5,933 nucleotides of DNA from Pseudomonadales bacterium (GTDB lineage Bacteria; Pseudomonadota; Gammaproteobacteria; Steroidobacterales; Steroidobacteraceae): the NCBI GenBank assembly GCA_020442965.1, contig JAGRJB010000135.1, forward strand, positions 1 to 5,933, read 5' to 3'. Position 1 is the first letter of the stretch. Each line of letters opens with the position of its first letter. The notes below the pieces were generated by a model. The model ran no database searches. It was given only the letters and a program-made list of their open reading frames with translations, and had not been told where the DNA came from. This document shows positions 1-5,933 of the stretch, in pieces. The position numbers were made by a program, and so were the translations under genes.

Positions 1-707
1 TCGATCGCGGCCTCGATCGACAGACTCCACTCCTGATGCAACATCCGCTTGGTCATACCGTGCGCAAAAGACGGGCCGTGCGCGAGTTCCGTCGCGAGCG
101 TGGTGGCGGCGACACTTAGCTGATCGGGGTCGACGACCCGATTGTAGAAGCCCCACGCCTCGCCTTCCGCCGCGCTCATCGATCGGCCGGTATATAACAA
201 CTCGGATGCGCGCCCCTGCCCAATGATACGCGGCAGGATCGCACACGCACCCATGTCACAGCCTGCGAGACCGACCCGCGTAAACAGGAACGCGGTCTTG
301 GCGCGTGGCGTCGCGATGCGAAGATCGGACGCCATTGCGAGTATCGCACCGGCACCCGCGCAGACACCATCCACGGCAGCGATCAACGGCTGCGGGCATT
401 CGCGCATCGCTCGGACCAGATCGCCTGTCATCCGCGTAAAGCGCAGCAGTTCGCCGGCGTTCATTCTGGTGAGCGGGCCAATGATGTCGTGGACGTCGCC
501 GCCCGAACAGAAGTTGCCACCTGCACCCGTGAGCACCACCGCGCGGACTCCCGGCGCCGCCCCCAATGCGTGAAACAGATCGCGCAGTTCGGCATAGGAC
601 TCGAAGGTCAGCGGATTCTTCCGCTCCGGGCGATTGAGTGTAATCGTGCCGACCCGATCATGGACGCTCCAGAGGAAGTGGGTGGCGACATAGGACTCTG
701 CTGTCAT
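1..707 (-). CDS. Enoyl-CoA hydratase/isomerase (crotonase) family protein, 3' end cut by window edge
   Basis: About 235 codons are visible of a crotonase-fold protein that normally has 260-280; the C-terminus lies beyond base 1. The start used is ATG at 707-705. The fold is clear from [15 protein letters not shown] (res. 19-33), the first oxyanion-hole motif NFCSGGD (65-71), the second one DGVCAGAG (113-120), and the helix segment [13 protein letters not shown] (142-154). Crotonases use these two peptide NH groups to stabilise the thioester enolate. The two glutamates of classical hydratases (rat Glu144 and Glu164) appear replaced by Ile122 and about Arg144, so simple enoyl-CoA hydration is not assured. 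Asp151 is an alternative acid/base. An in-frame GTG at 722-720 would add five residues. A GAGG lies about 12 nt before the ATG and an AGGAG about 12 nt before the GTG, so the start is uncertain. The gene lies 41 nt after the MarR stop, last visible in the operon. A role in processing the dearomatised, CoA-bound ring is inferred from context. Confidence 0.9.
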   Translation of the reverse strand, partial: MTAESYVATHFLWSVHDRVGTITLNRPERKNPLTFESYAELRDLFHALGAAPGVRAVVLTGAGGNFCSGGDVHDIIGPLTRMNAGELLRFTRMTGDLVRAMRECPQPLIAAVDGVCAGAGAILAMASDLRIATPRAKTAFLFTRVGLAGCDMGACAILPRIIGQGRASELLYTGRSMSAAEGEAWGFYNRVVDPDQLSVAATTLATELAHGPSFAHGMTKRMLHQEWSLSIEAAI

Positions 708-748
708 TGTTGTTGGTTGCACCTCTGTGTATGACTCCTATGCAATAC

Positions 749-1282
749 CTAGCCGATCGAACGCCCAACGTGCTGCTTGAGCTGTGCCAGCAAACCGCCG
801 AGTTGTTGTTTGCCGCTTGCGTCGACACCCCCGAACAACTCGATCACCCATTGTTCATGCTCGCCCGCCATGCGCTGAAACAGGCGACGACCGCCGGCTG
901 TGAGCTTGACGCGCGAGGCACGCCTGTCGGTCAGATCCGCGATTCGTGTCACCAGGCCTTCCGCCTCCAGCGCATCGGCGATGCCGGTGACGTTGCCGCC
1001 GGTCACCATCATGCGCCGCGACAGCTCACCCATCTTGAGCCCGTTCGGTGCCCGTTCGAGCTGCGACAGCAGATCAAATCGAGGCAACGTCGTCCCAAAA
1101 CGAGCCTGCAGGCGCTGTCGGATAGTCGTTTCGATCAGATTCGTACAAGCGAGCATGCGGAGCCACAATCGCAACGATTCGTGGTGTGCTTCGGTGGCGC
1201 GGGTTTCGAGATCGCCACTGTCATCGCTCCTCGACAATGCGCGGCCGGCCGCGTCTGCGCTGCTACAGTTGTCGCGCGCCAC
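749..1282 (-). CDS. MarR-family winged-helix transcriptional regulator
   Basis: A 177-residue MarR-type regulator. The dimerisation helix runs about res. 35-60. The winged helix-turn-helix follows: LKMGELSRRM (82-91), a recognition helix about 94-108, and a wing DLTDRRASRVKLT (116-128) with the family's D-x-R signature at Asp119-Arg121. A C-terminal dimerisation helix ends the protein. The GTG start at 1282 is chosen because a GGAGAGG ribosome-binding site lies 9 nt upstream and the codon sits 1 nt after the SDR stop (TGA C GTG). An ATG at 1372 would overlap the SDR gene by about 90 bases and add residues unlike the family. Even so, about 30 polar residues precede the conserved core, so a later non-ATG start is possible. 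MarR proteins in aromatic-CoA operons are commonly repressors released by a CoA-thioester intermediate. Here that would be autorepression of the operon, with 2-aminobenzoyl-CoA as the guessed effector and the palindrome at 4396-4413 as the guessed operator. Confidence 0.88.
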   Translation of the reverse strand: MARDNCSSADAAGRALSRSDDSGDLETRATEAHHESLRLWLRMLACTNLIETTIRQRLQARFGTTLPRFDLLSQLERAPNGLKMGELSRRMMVTGGNVTGIADALEAEGLVTRIADLTDRRASRVKLTAGGRRLFQRMAGEHEQWVIELFGGVDASGKQQLGGLLAQLKQHVGRSIG

Positions 1283-1283
1283 G

Positions 1284-2066
1284 TCAGACAACCTCTCCAC
1301 CTGCGATGGCGATGCTTTGGCCGGTGACGCTTTCGGCGCCAGGACAGCAGAGCCAGAGCACGGTGTTCGCAACCTCCGCTGGAGTCACGAGGCGTCCCTG
1401 TGGATTGACCGCGACCAGTTCGACGAGCGCCTCCTCCCGCGTGCGTCCGGTCTTGGCGCTGATGTTGGCGATCGATTCACTAACAATATCCGTGTCGGTG
1501 TACCCGGGGCAGACGGCATTGACCGTAATGTTTCGTTTGGCATGCTCGAGCGCCGTGGCGCGCGTCAAACCGATCACGCCGTGTTTGGCCGCACAATACG
1601 CGGCGACATAGCCATAGCCTTTCAAGCCCGCCGTACTCGCAATGTTTACGATGCGCCCGAAGTTGGCCGTTACCATGTCCGGTAGACACTCGCGCATCAG
1701 TAAAAAGCTGCCGGTGAGATTGACCGCCAGCATCGCCTGCCAAAGCGCGTCGTCTGTCTTGACGAGCGACGCGCTCGCGGCCTGACCTGCGTTGTTGATC
1801 AGGATGTTGACGGGCCCCAGGCGCTGGCGCGCCTCGACCACGGCCGCTTTGACGGCAACGGCGTCGGTGACATCAGCCGTCTGGCAATTGGTACGCGCCC
1901 CGGCAAGGCTCTCCGCGGCCGTTGCCAAACTCGCTGCCGTACGTCCTAACAGTGTGAGCTGCGCACCCGCTCCGGCCAGCGCGCGCGCAATCGCCGCACC
2001 GATACCGCGACCGGCACCCGTAATCACGGCGTGTCGGCCCTTGAGCTGTTCGCCCGCTTGCTTCAT
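1284..2066 (-). CDS. Short-chain dehydrogenase/reductase (SDR), probable 3-hydroxyacyl-CoA-type dehydrogenase
   Basis: A 260-residue classical SDR. The cofactor motif TGAGRGIG is at res. 16-23, Asp65 is in the adenine-contacting DVT, and NNAG is at 91-94. The catalytic residues are Asn116, Ser144, Tyr157 and Lys161 (YCAAK), followed by the PG motif at 187-188. The residue after the second strand is Arg42 (LLGRT) with no acidic residue there, which favours NADP(H), though this alone does not decide it. The start at 2066 begins 2 nt after the TAG of the upstream gene and gives normal SDR length. An in-frame ATG at 2150 would overlap that gene by about 80 bases and add a 28-residue arginine-rich tail, so it is rejected. 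No good ribosome-binding site precedes 2066, suggesting translational coupling. SDRs of this type oxidise secondary hydroxyls on CoA-bound chains or rings. Acting on the ring-reduced anthraniloyl-CoA product or a later beta-oxidation intermediate is inferred from operon position. Confidence 0.9.
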   Translation of the reverse strand: MKQAGEQLKGRHAVITGAGRGIGAAIARALAGAGAQLTLLGRTAASLATAAESLAGARTNCQTADVTDAVAVKAAVVEARQRLGPVNILINNAGQAASASLVKTDDALWQAMLAVNLTGSFLLMRECLPDMVTANFGRIVNIASTAGLKGYGYVAAYCAAKHGVIGLTRATALEHAKRNITVNAVCPGYTDTDIVSESIANISAKTGRTREEALVELVAVNPQGRLVTPAEVANTVLWLCCPGAESVTGQSIAIAGGEVV

Positions 2067-2068
2067 CG

Positions 2069-4360
2069 CTAAACCGGCCCGACCGTCTGCGCGGCGCGTT
2101 CGAGATTGCGCTCGAGTTGCGACTTGCCGTTGAGATACGGAGCTGGCCAATGCTGATCGACGTAGTTCTGCTCGGCCGCAGCATGCAGCGTCCAGGCGGG
2201 GTTAGCGAGATGTGGCCGCGCCAACGCACAGAGATCGGCGCGGCCCGCGGCGATAATCGTGTTCACGTGATCGGCCTCGTAGATATTGCCGACTGCAATC
2301 GTCGTGATACCGACTTCATTGCGAATTTTGTCGGCCAGCGGCGTTTGATACATCCGCCCGTAGACCGGTTGCTGATGCGGAACGGTCTGACCGGTCGAAA
2401 CATCGATAGCATCGCTGCCCGCATCCTTGAAGGCTCTAACAATCACGATGAGATCATCTTCGGACAGCCCGCCGGGGGCCCAGTCGGTCGCCGAGATCCG
2501 CACCGACAAGGGTCGTTCGCGCGGCCAAACCCTGCGCACCGCAGCGAGCACTTCCAGCGGATAGCGTAGCCGTCCGTCGACGTCGCCCCCGAATTCGTCG
2601 GTACGGATGTTAGTAAGCGGCGAGAGAAAGCTCGCGAGCAGATAGCCGTGCGCGAAGTGCAACTCCAGCATGTCGAAGTCCGCCTGCAACGCGCGCTGTG
2701 CGGCCGCGACGAACTGCTCCCGCACCTCATCCATGTCGGAGCGCGTCATCTGTCGTGGCGTTTGACTGGTGCCCGGCAAATAGGGGAGTGGCGAGGCTGA
2801 CAAGAGCGGCCAATTACCTTGCGGCAATGGGTGATCGATCGATTCCCATCCCAGTTGTGTTGATCCTTTACGCCCCGCATGGCCTAACTGCATACAGAAC
2901 TTGATAGGTGAATTCTGATGCACGAAGCTCACGATCCGGTGCCAGGCGTCGCGCTGCGCATCGTTCCACAGTCCGGTGCAACCGGGCGTGATGCGTCCTC
3001 GCGGGGATACACAAGTCATTTCGGTAAACATCAGCCCGGCGCCACCCAACGCGCGCGACCCATAGTGCACCAGGTGCCAGTCGTCAGGCAGCCCGTCGGT
3101 TGCTTCATATTGCGCCATCGGCGAGACGATGACACGATTCGCCACGCGCATGCCGGCGATCGTCAGCGGTAGGAACATCGGCGGCCGCGGCGTCGCGGCA
3201 GTCCCCTGCTCGCGTGCAAACCATTGCTCGTAGCCGTCGACAAAACGCGCATCACGCAGCCGCAGATTCGCGTGACCGATCCGCTGGCTGCCCGTCAACA
3301 GATTGTAGGCAAACTGCTGCGGTGGTTGCTGTACGTAGCGCGCCACATTTTCAAACCATTCCATACGATTGCGCGCCGCGCTTTGCAATTTGAGCGCTTC
3401 GAGGCTGCGGTCCGCCTGATAAATCTCAAGACCCTTGCGTACATCGGTTGCGGTAGCGACTTGCTGTACCAACGAAATCGCGTCTTCCATCGCGAGCTTG
3501 GTACCGGAGCCAATGCCGAAGTGTGCGGTATGCGCCGCATCGCCGATCAAGACGATATTCTCGTGAAACCACTTGTCGCACAGCACGCGGTTGAAGTTCA
3601 ACCACGCCGAACCGCGCAGATGACGTGCGTTGCTCATCAATCGATGGCCGTCGAGGTACTTGGCAAACAATTTTTCGCAGAATGCTATCGACTCGTCCGT
3701 ATCGAACCTATCGAGACCCTCTGCGAGCCAGGTCTCCTCGCGCGTCTCGACGATCACCGTTGCCAGATCGCGACTGAACTGATAGGCATGAATCTGGAAC
3801 CAACCGTGCTTTGCTTGTTCGAATGCGAACGTGAACGCCGGGAACTTCTGCTTCGTACCTAACCAGATGAAACGACACTTGCGCACATCGATCGCGGGTG
3901 CGAACACATCCGCGAAGTGGTTGCGGATTCGACTGTTGACGCCGTCCGCGGCTACCAACAGATCGGCGTCGCGAAAGCGATCGAGCTCGGTCGGGTCTAC
4001 TTCATACTCGAAGGTCTGCTCGACCCCGAGGTCGCGGGCGCGCTCCTGCATGATACTCAGCAACCGCTTGCGCTCGATGCCGCAGAACCCATGGCCGCTG
4101 GAGCGCATGGATTCGCTTTTGAAATGCACGACGACATCGTCCCAGTGGTGAAAGTCCGCCACGATTGCATCGTGCGTCTCGCGGTCCACGTCGCGAAAGC
4201 CCGCCATGGTCTTGTCCGAGAACACAACGCCCCAGCCGAATGTGTCATCCGGTCGATTGCGCTCGTACACTTCGATTTGCGCCTTGGGTAGCGCCTTCTT
4301 GAGGAGAATGGACGAATAGAGGCCGGCAGGACCGCCGCCCAGGCACACGACACGTTTCAT
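2069..4360 (-). CDS. abmA: 2-aminobenzoyl-CoA monooxygenase/reductase (bifunctional flavoenzyme; often annotated salicylyl-CoA 5-hydroxylase/oxidoreductase)
   Basis: A 763-residue fusion of two flavin enzymes. The N-terminal part (about 1-380) is an FAD aromatic hydroxylase of the salicylate/p-hydroxybenzoate class: GGGPAG at 8-13, Glu33 ending the second strand, LLVAADGVNSRIR (DG motif) at 134-146, and LIGDAAHTAHFGIGSG (GD motif) from 271. The C-terminal part (about 393-750) is an old-yellow-enzyme domain of the YqjM type. It has NRVIVSPMAQY (408-418), QLGHAGRKG (491-499), the ligand-binding His pair His568/His571 in LHFAHGYL, Arg621 and GRADL (706-710) for FMN. The enzyme known from Azoarcus evansii hydroxylates C5 of 2-aminobenzoyl-CoA with O2 and then reduces the ring, using NADH, to a non-aromatic 2-amino-5-oxocyclohexenyl-carboxyl-CoA. 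The protein is cytosolic, with no signal peptide. The ATG at 4360 has GGGAG 8 nt upstream and starts directly on the FAD fold. It is first in its operon. A salicylyl-CoA substrate cannot be excluded, but the reductase fusion favours anthraniloyl-CoA. Confidence 0.9.
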   Translation of the reverse strand: MKRVVCLGGGPAGLYSSILLKKALPKAQIEVYERNRPDDTFGWGVVFSDKTMAGFRDVDRETHDAIVADFHHWDDVVVHFKSESMRSSGHGFCGIERKRLLSIMQERARDLGVEQTFEYEVDPTELDRFRDADLLVAADGVNSRIRNHFADVFAPAIDVRKCRFIWLGTKQKFPAFTFAFEQAKHGWFQIHAYQFSRDLATVIVETREETWLAEGLDRFDTDESIAFCEKLFAKYLDGHRLMSNARHLRGSAWLNFNRVLCDKWFHENIVLIGDAAHTAHFGIGSGTKLAMEDAISLVQQVATATDVRKGLEIYQADRSLEALKLQSAARNRMEWFENVARYVQQPPQQFAYNLLTGSQRIGHANLRLRDARFVDGYEQWFAREQGTAATPRPPMFLPLTIAGMRVANRVIVSPMAQYEATDGLPDDWHLVHYGSRALGGAGLMFTEMTCVSPRGRITPGCTGLWNDAQRDAWHRIVSFVHQNSPIKFCMQLGHAGRKGSTQLGWESIDHPLPQGNWPLLSASPLPYLPGTSQTPRQMTRSDMDEVREQFVAAAQRALQADFDMLELHFAHGYLLASFLSPLTNIRTDEFGGDVDGRLRYPLEVLAAVRRVWPRERPLSVRISATDWAPGGLSEDDLIVIVRAFKDAGSDAIDVSTGQTVPHQQPVYGRMYQTPLADKIRNEVGITTIAVGNIYEADHVNTIIAAGRADLCALARPHLANPAWTLHAAAEQNYVDQHWPAPYLNGKSQLERNLERAAQTVGPV

Positions 4361-4368
4361 GCACTATT

Positions 4369-4373
4369 CTCCC
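4369..4373 (-). promoter_or_regulatory. Ribosome-binding site of the monooxygenase/reductase gene
   Basis: On the minus strand GGGAG stands 8 nt before the ATG at 4360. This is normal Shine-Dalgarno spacing and supports the start that puts the FAD motif at the N-terminus. Another ATG just upstream (4379-4377) is out of frame. Confidence 0.7.
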
Positions 4374-4395
4374 GAGCATGGCTCTATTGCAGAAG

Positions 4396-4413
4396 ATATT
4401 TAGATCTAAATAT
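4396..4413. promoter_or_regulatory. Perfect 18-bp palindrome, candidate MarR operator
   Basis: ATATTTAGATCTAAATAT reads identically on both strands over all 18 bases and has no spacer. Length and AT-richness fit MarR-family operators. It covers the -10 element and the downstream half of the spacer of the predicted operon promoter, so a bound dimer would block RNA polymerase. The operon encodes one MarR protein, its most likely ligand. The assignment of protein to site is inference. No second copy was seen in the window. Confidence 0.75.
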
Positions 4414-4425
4414 TTTAAATGTCAA
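4397..4425 (-). promoter_or_regulatory. Predicted sigma-70 promoter of the leftward catabolic operon
   Basis: On the minus strand a perfect -35 hexamer TTGACA (4425-4420) is followed by a 17-bp AT-rich spacer and a weak -10, TAAATA (4402-4397). Transcription would begin near 4390, leaving a leader of about 30 nt that carries the GGGAG site. The strong -35 with a weak -10 buried in the 18-bp palindrome is the layout of a repressible promoter. The -10 choice is uncertain by a base (AAATAT is an alternative). Confidence 0.65.
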
Positions 4426-4463
4426 GTAAATTGATGGGGTCAAGATGGTTGCTTCGAGAGCGG

Positions 4464-4745
4464 TTAGTCCAGACCGATCGAGAACGCGGCTTCCAGTTCA
4501 CCCTTGGAGTAGGTGCGGAAGGCGATCAGGGTCTCGGAATTGGCGATGCCGCCGAGCTTGCGCACTCGATCGCTAACGACAACCGCCAGTTTCTCGTTGT
4601 CCGTTGCGCGCACGATCGCAACCAGGTCGTGTTGCCCCGCCACCGAAAACACCTCGGTCACCCCGTCGACTTCGACCAGGCGCTGCGCAAGTTCCGAGAC
4701 CTTATCGGTTTGTGCTTTGATGAGAACGATTGCGGTGACGGTCAT
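4464..4745 (-). CDS. Stand-alone Lrp/AsnC ligand-binding (RAM) domain protein
   Basis: A 93-residue protein made only of the Lrp/AsnC effector-binding and oligomerisation domain. It opens with MTVTAIVLIKAQ (first beta strand), then a helix with VDGVTEVFSVAGQHDLVAIV (26-45), whose S-x-x-G-x-x-D-L core (34-41) is the family signature. A second helix and the strand IANSETLIAFRTY (67-79) complete the beta-alpha-beta-beta-alpha-beta fold. The N-terminal helix-turn-helix of full Lrp regulators (about 60 residues) is absent, so it cannot bind DNA in the usual way. Stand-alone relatives form oligomers that bind amino acids or related small molecules; whether this one modulates a regulator or an enzyme is unknown. 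The ATG at 4745 is preferred because it begins at the first strand, with a weak GGGA upstream. An ATG at 4781 would add 12 unrelated residues. It lies upstream of the monooxygenase promoter on the same strand, so read-through into the operon is possible. Confidence 0.85.
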   Translation of the reverse strand: MTVTAIVLIKAQTDKVSELAQRLVEVDGVTEVFSVAGQHDLVAIVRATDNEKLAVVVSDRVRKLGGIANSETLIAFRTYSKGELEAAFSIGLD

Positions 4746-4941
4746 GGGTATCCCGGTGAATTTGCAGTCGACCAGCCCCATACTGGGCGATGGACCCTCA
4801 CCAGATCAAGCGTTGTCGATGCCCGCAAGCGCCTGCTGGCGCAACGCGTACCACCGCTGTGTGACGGTAAGTTGACCGATGATGCGAGCGATCGCAGTCG
4901 TAGTAGACTTGTTCAGCCACGGCATGAGCGGGGGATAGAGT
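4746..4941. other. Divergent intergenic region between the RAM-domain gene and iorA
   Basis: These 196 bases separate two divergently read genes and should hold both promoters. I see no convincing sigma-70 pair on either strand. TTGACC at 4872-4877 on the plus strand resembles a -35 but no matching -10 follows at the right distance. Short inverted repeats (GCGCC-TGCT-GGCGC within 4825-4845; CCCA-TAC-TGGG near 4776-4786) are too short to call. No copy of the 18-bp palindrome occurs here, so this side is probably not controlled by the same operator. Confidence 0.4.
4930..4935 (+). promoter_or_regulatory. Ribosome-binding site of iorA
   Basis: GGGGGA stands 6 nt before the ATG at 4942. An earlier in-frame ATG at 4924 is followed after four codons by TAG (4936-4938), which fixes 4942 as the first usable ATG. 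Confidence 0.6.
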
Positions 4942-5933
4942 ATGGCTGAGCGGTCATTTGCCAAAGAAGTGGAATCGCTTCGGCTTGGCGCAGGACAGGA
5001 ATTCCATGGCGAAGGCATTCTCGCCGTCACCAAGGCGCTGCTGCAATCTGGCGTTTCCTACGTCGGCGGCTACCAGGGCGCGCCTATTTCGCACCTGATG
5101 GACGTGTTGGCAGACGCTCACGACATACTCGGGGAACTGGGAGTCCATTTCGAGGCGAGTGCAAGTGAAGCGAGCGCCGCTGCGATGCTTAGCGCATCCA
5201 TCAACTATCCGCTGCGCGGCGCCGTGACCTGGAAGTCTACGGTTGGCACCAATGTTGCTTCGGATGCGCTCGGCAATCTGGCTTCGGCTGGTGTCGTCGG
5301 TGGCGCAATGATCATTGTGGGTGAGGACTACGGCGAGGGTGCCAGCATCATGCAGGAGCGCACCCATGCTTTTGCGATGAAGTCGCAGATGTGGCTGCTC
5401 GATCCCAAACCCAACCTGCCAGCAATCGTTGCCGCCGTCGAACAGGGATTCGAATTATCGGAAGCGAGCAATACGCCCGTCATGCTGATGCTACGCATCC
5501 GTGCCTGTCACGTATTCGGAACTTTCCGCGCCAAGGATAATCGCCGGCCGCGATTCACCACGGCGGAGGCTCTGGAAAGGCCTGAGCGGAACATCGATCG
5601 CATCATTCTGCCACCGGCCACTTTTCAACAGGAGCAGCATAAGATTTCGCAACGCTGGCCAGCGGCGCTGGAGTACATTCGGCGCGAGAAACTCAACGAA
5701 CTGCTCGACGGCCCACACGGCGATATCGGCATCGTGCTGCAGGGTGGTCTTTACAACAGCGTGCTGCGCTCACTTGAACTGTTAGGCCTCGCCGACAGCT
5801 TTGGCCGCTCGCAGATTCCGCTGTACGTATTGAACGTGACCTACCCGCTTGTGCCAGAGGAGTTCAGACAGTTCGCCAGCGGCAAGAAGGCTATTCTGAT
5901 GGTCGAGGAGGGCCAGCCGGAATTCATCGAACA
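4942..5933 (+). CDS. iorA: Indolepyruvate:ferredoxin oxidoreductase-like alpha subunit (IorA family), 3' end cut by window edge
   Basis: The first 330 residues of an IorA-type protein; the family's alpha subunit is normally above 600 residues, so about half is outside the window. Visible is the pyrimidine-binding (N-terminal) domain of thiamine-diphosphate 2-oxoacid oxidoreductases. It begins with GAGQEFHGEGILAVTKALL (16-34) and the Y-x-G-x-P turn GGYQGAP (42-48). Glu76 in ASASEASAAAM is the candidate cofactor-activating glutamate. TVGTNVASDAL (100-110) and VGEDYGEGASIMQERTHA (126-143) match the conserved active-site and loop segments. The residues from about 270 enter the next domain. The C-terminal TPP-binding and ferredoxin-like cluster domains would follow beyond 5933. 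Known members turn aryl pyruvates (indolepyruvate, phenylpyruvate) plus CoA into aryl-acetyl-CoA and CO2, reducing ferredoxin with a beta subunit. The true substrate here is not readable from sequence. It is divergent from the RAM gene. A beta-subunit gene or fusion is expected downstream. Confidence 0.85.
   Translation, partial: MAERSFAKEVESLRLGAGQEFHGEGILAVTKALLQSGVSYVGGYQGAPISHLMDVLADAHDILGELGVHFEASASEASAAAMLSASINYPLRGAVTWKSTVGTNVASDALGNLASAGVVGGAMIIVGEDYGEGASIMQERTHAFAMKSQMWLLDPKPNLPAIVAAVEQGFELSEASNTPVMLMLRIRACHVFGTFRAKDNRRPRFTTAEALERPERNIDRIILPPATFQQEQHKISQRWPAALEYIRREKLNELLDGPHGDIGIVLQGGLYNSVLRSLELLGLADSFGRSQIPLYVLNVTYPLVPEEFRQFASGKKAILMVEEGQPEFIE

Noticed and set aside
707..1327. Plus-strand open frame of 206 codons across the MarR gene
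   Set aside because: It is antisense to a clear winged-helix protein and has no recognisable motif; long antisense frames are common in GC-rich DNA.
900..1685. Plus-strand open frame of 261 codons antisense to the MarR and SDR genes
   Set aside because: Its translation is low-complexity, arginine/serine-rich with no family motif, while the opposite strand encodes intact MarR and SDR motifs.
2067..2150. Upstream ATG extension of the SDR gene
   Set aside because: It would overlap the monooxygenase C-terminus by about 80 bases and adds an arginine-rich segment not found in SDRs; 2066 gives standard length.
3224..3862. Plus-strand open frame of 212 codons inside the monooxygenase region
   Set aside because: Shadow of the FAD-monooxygenase domain, which is fully explained on the minus strand.
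4884..4898. GCGATCGC palindrome in the divergent intergenic region as an operator
   Set aside because: Only 8 bp, and CGATCG-type words recur many times through the coding parts of the window, so it carries little signal.
4872..4909. TTGACC plus TAGTAG/TAGACT as an iorA promoter
   Set aside because: The spacing is 23 bp or more, too long for sigma-70, and no better -10 lies 16-18 bp downstream of TTGACC.
4806..5033. Minus-strand open frame overlapping the start of iorA
   Set aside because: It runs antisense through the iorA N-terminus and shows no recognisable domain or ribosome-binding site.

Overview
The window looks like a piece of a GC-rich proteobacterial chromosome carrying aromatic-acid catabolism. 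The gene set (a flavin monooxygenase/old-yellow-enzyme fusion acting on an aryl-CoA, an SDR, a MarR regulator, a crotonase and an IorA-type 2-oxoacid oxidoreductase) is typical of Betaproteobacteria such as the Azoarcus/Aromatoleum/Thauera group or Burkholderiales. That placement is inferred from gene content and not from any phylogenetic marker.

Layout. From about 4390 down to the left edge, one leftward operon is tightly packed. Its order is 2-aminobenzoyl-CoA monooxygenase/reductase (4360-2069), a short-chain dehydrogenase (2066-1284, 2 nt after the preceding stop), a MarR-family regulator (1282-749, GTG start 1 nt after the preceding stop) and an enoyl-CoA hydratase/isomerase-family protein (from 707, cut by the window edge). 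Upstream of it, 4361-4463 is an AT-rich island. It holds a TTGACA promoter overlapped by a perfect 18-bp palindrome, ATATTTAGATCTAAATAT, which is the best candidate operator for the operon's own MarR protein. Next comes a 93-residue stand-alone Lrp/AsnC ligand-binding (RAM) domain protein with no DNA-binding domain (4745-4464, leftward). A 196-bp gap separates it from the divergent, rightward, window-truncated gene for the alpha subunit of an indolepyruvate:ferredoxin oxidoreductase-like enzyme (from 4942).

How the genes may work together. In the aerobic CoA-dependent anthranilate pathway first described in Azoarcus evansii, 2-aminobenzoate is activated to its CoA thioester. The fused monooxygenase/reductase then hydroxylates C5 and reduces the ring to a non-aromatic 2-amino-5-oxocyclohexenyl-carboxyl-CoA. 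The later, beta-oxidation-like steps remain poorly defined. The SDR and the crotonase encoded directly downstream are natural candidates for them, and the MarR protein is a likely CoA-thioester-sensing autorepressor. The CoA ligase, transporter and remaining beta-oxidation genes would lie outside the window. The adjacent IorA-like gene oxidises an aryl-pyruvate-type 2-oxoacid to an acyl-CoA. This raises the possibility that tryptophan/indolepyruvate or indoleacetate catabolism is linked to the anthraniloyl-CoA pathway here. That link is inference from proximity only.

No RNA genes, mobile elements, CRISPR arrays or long repeats were seen.
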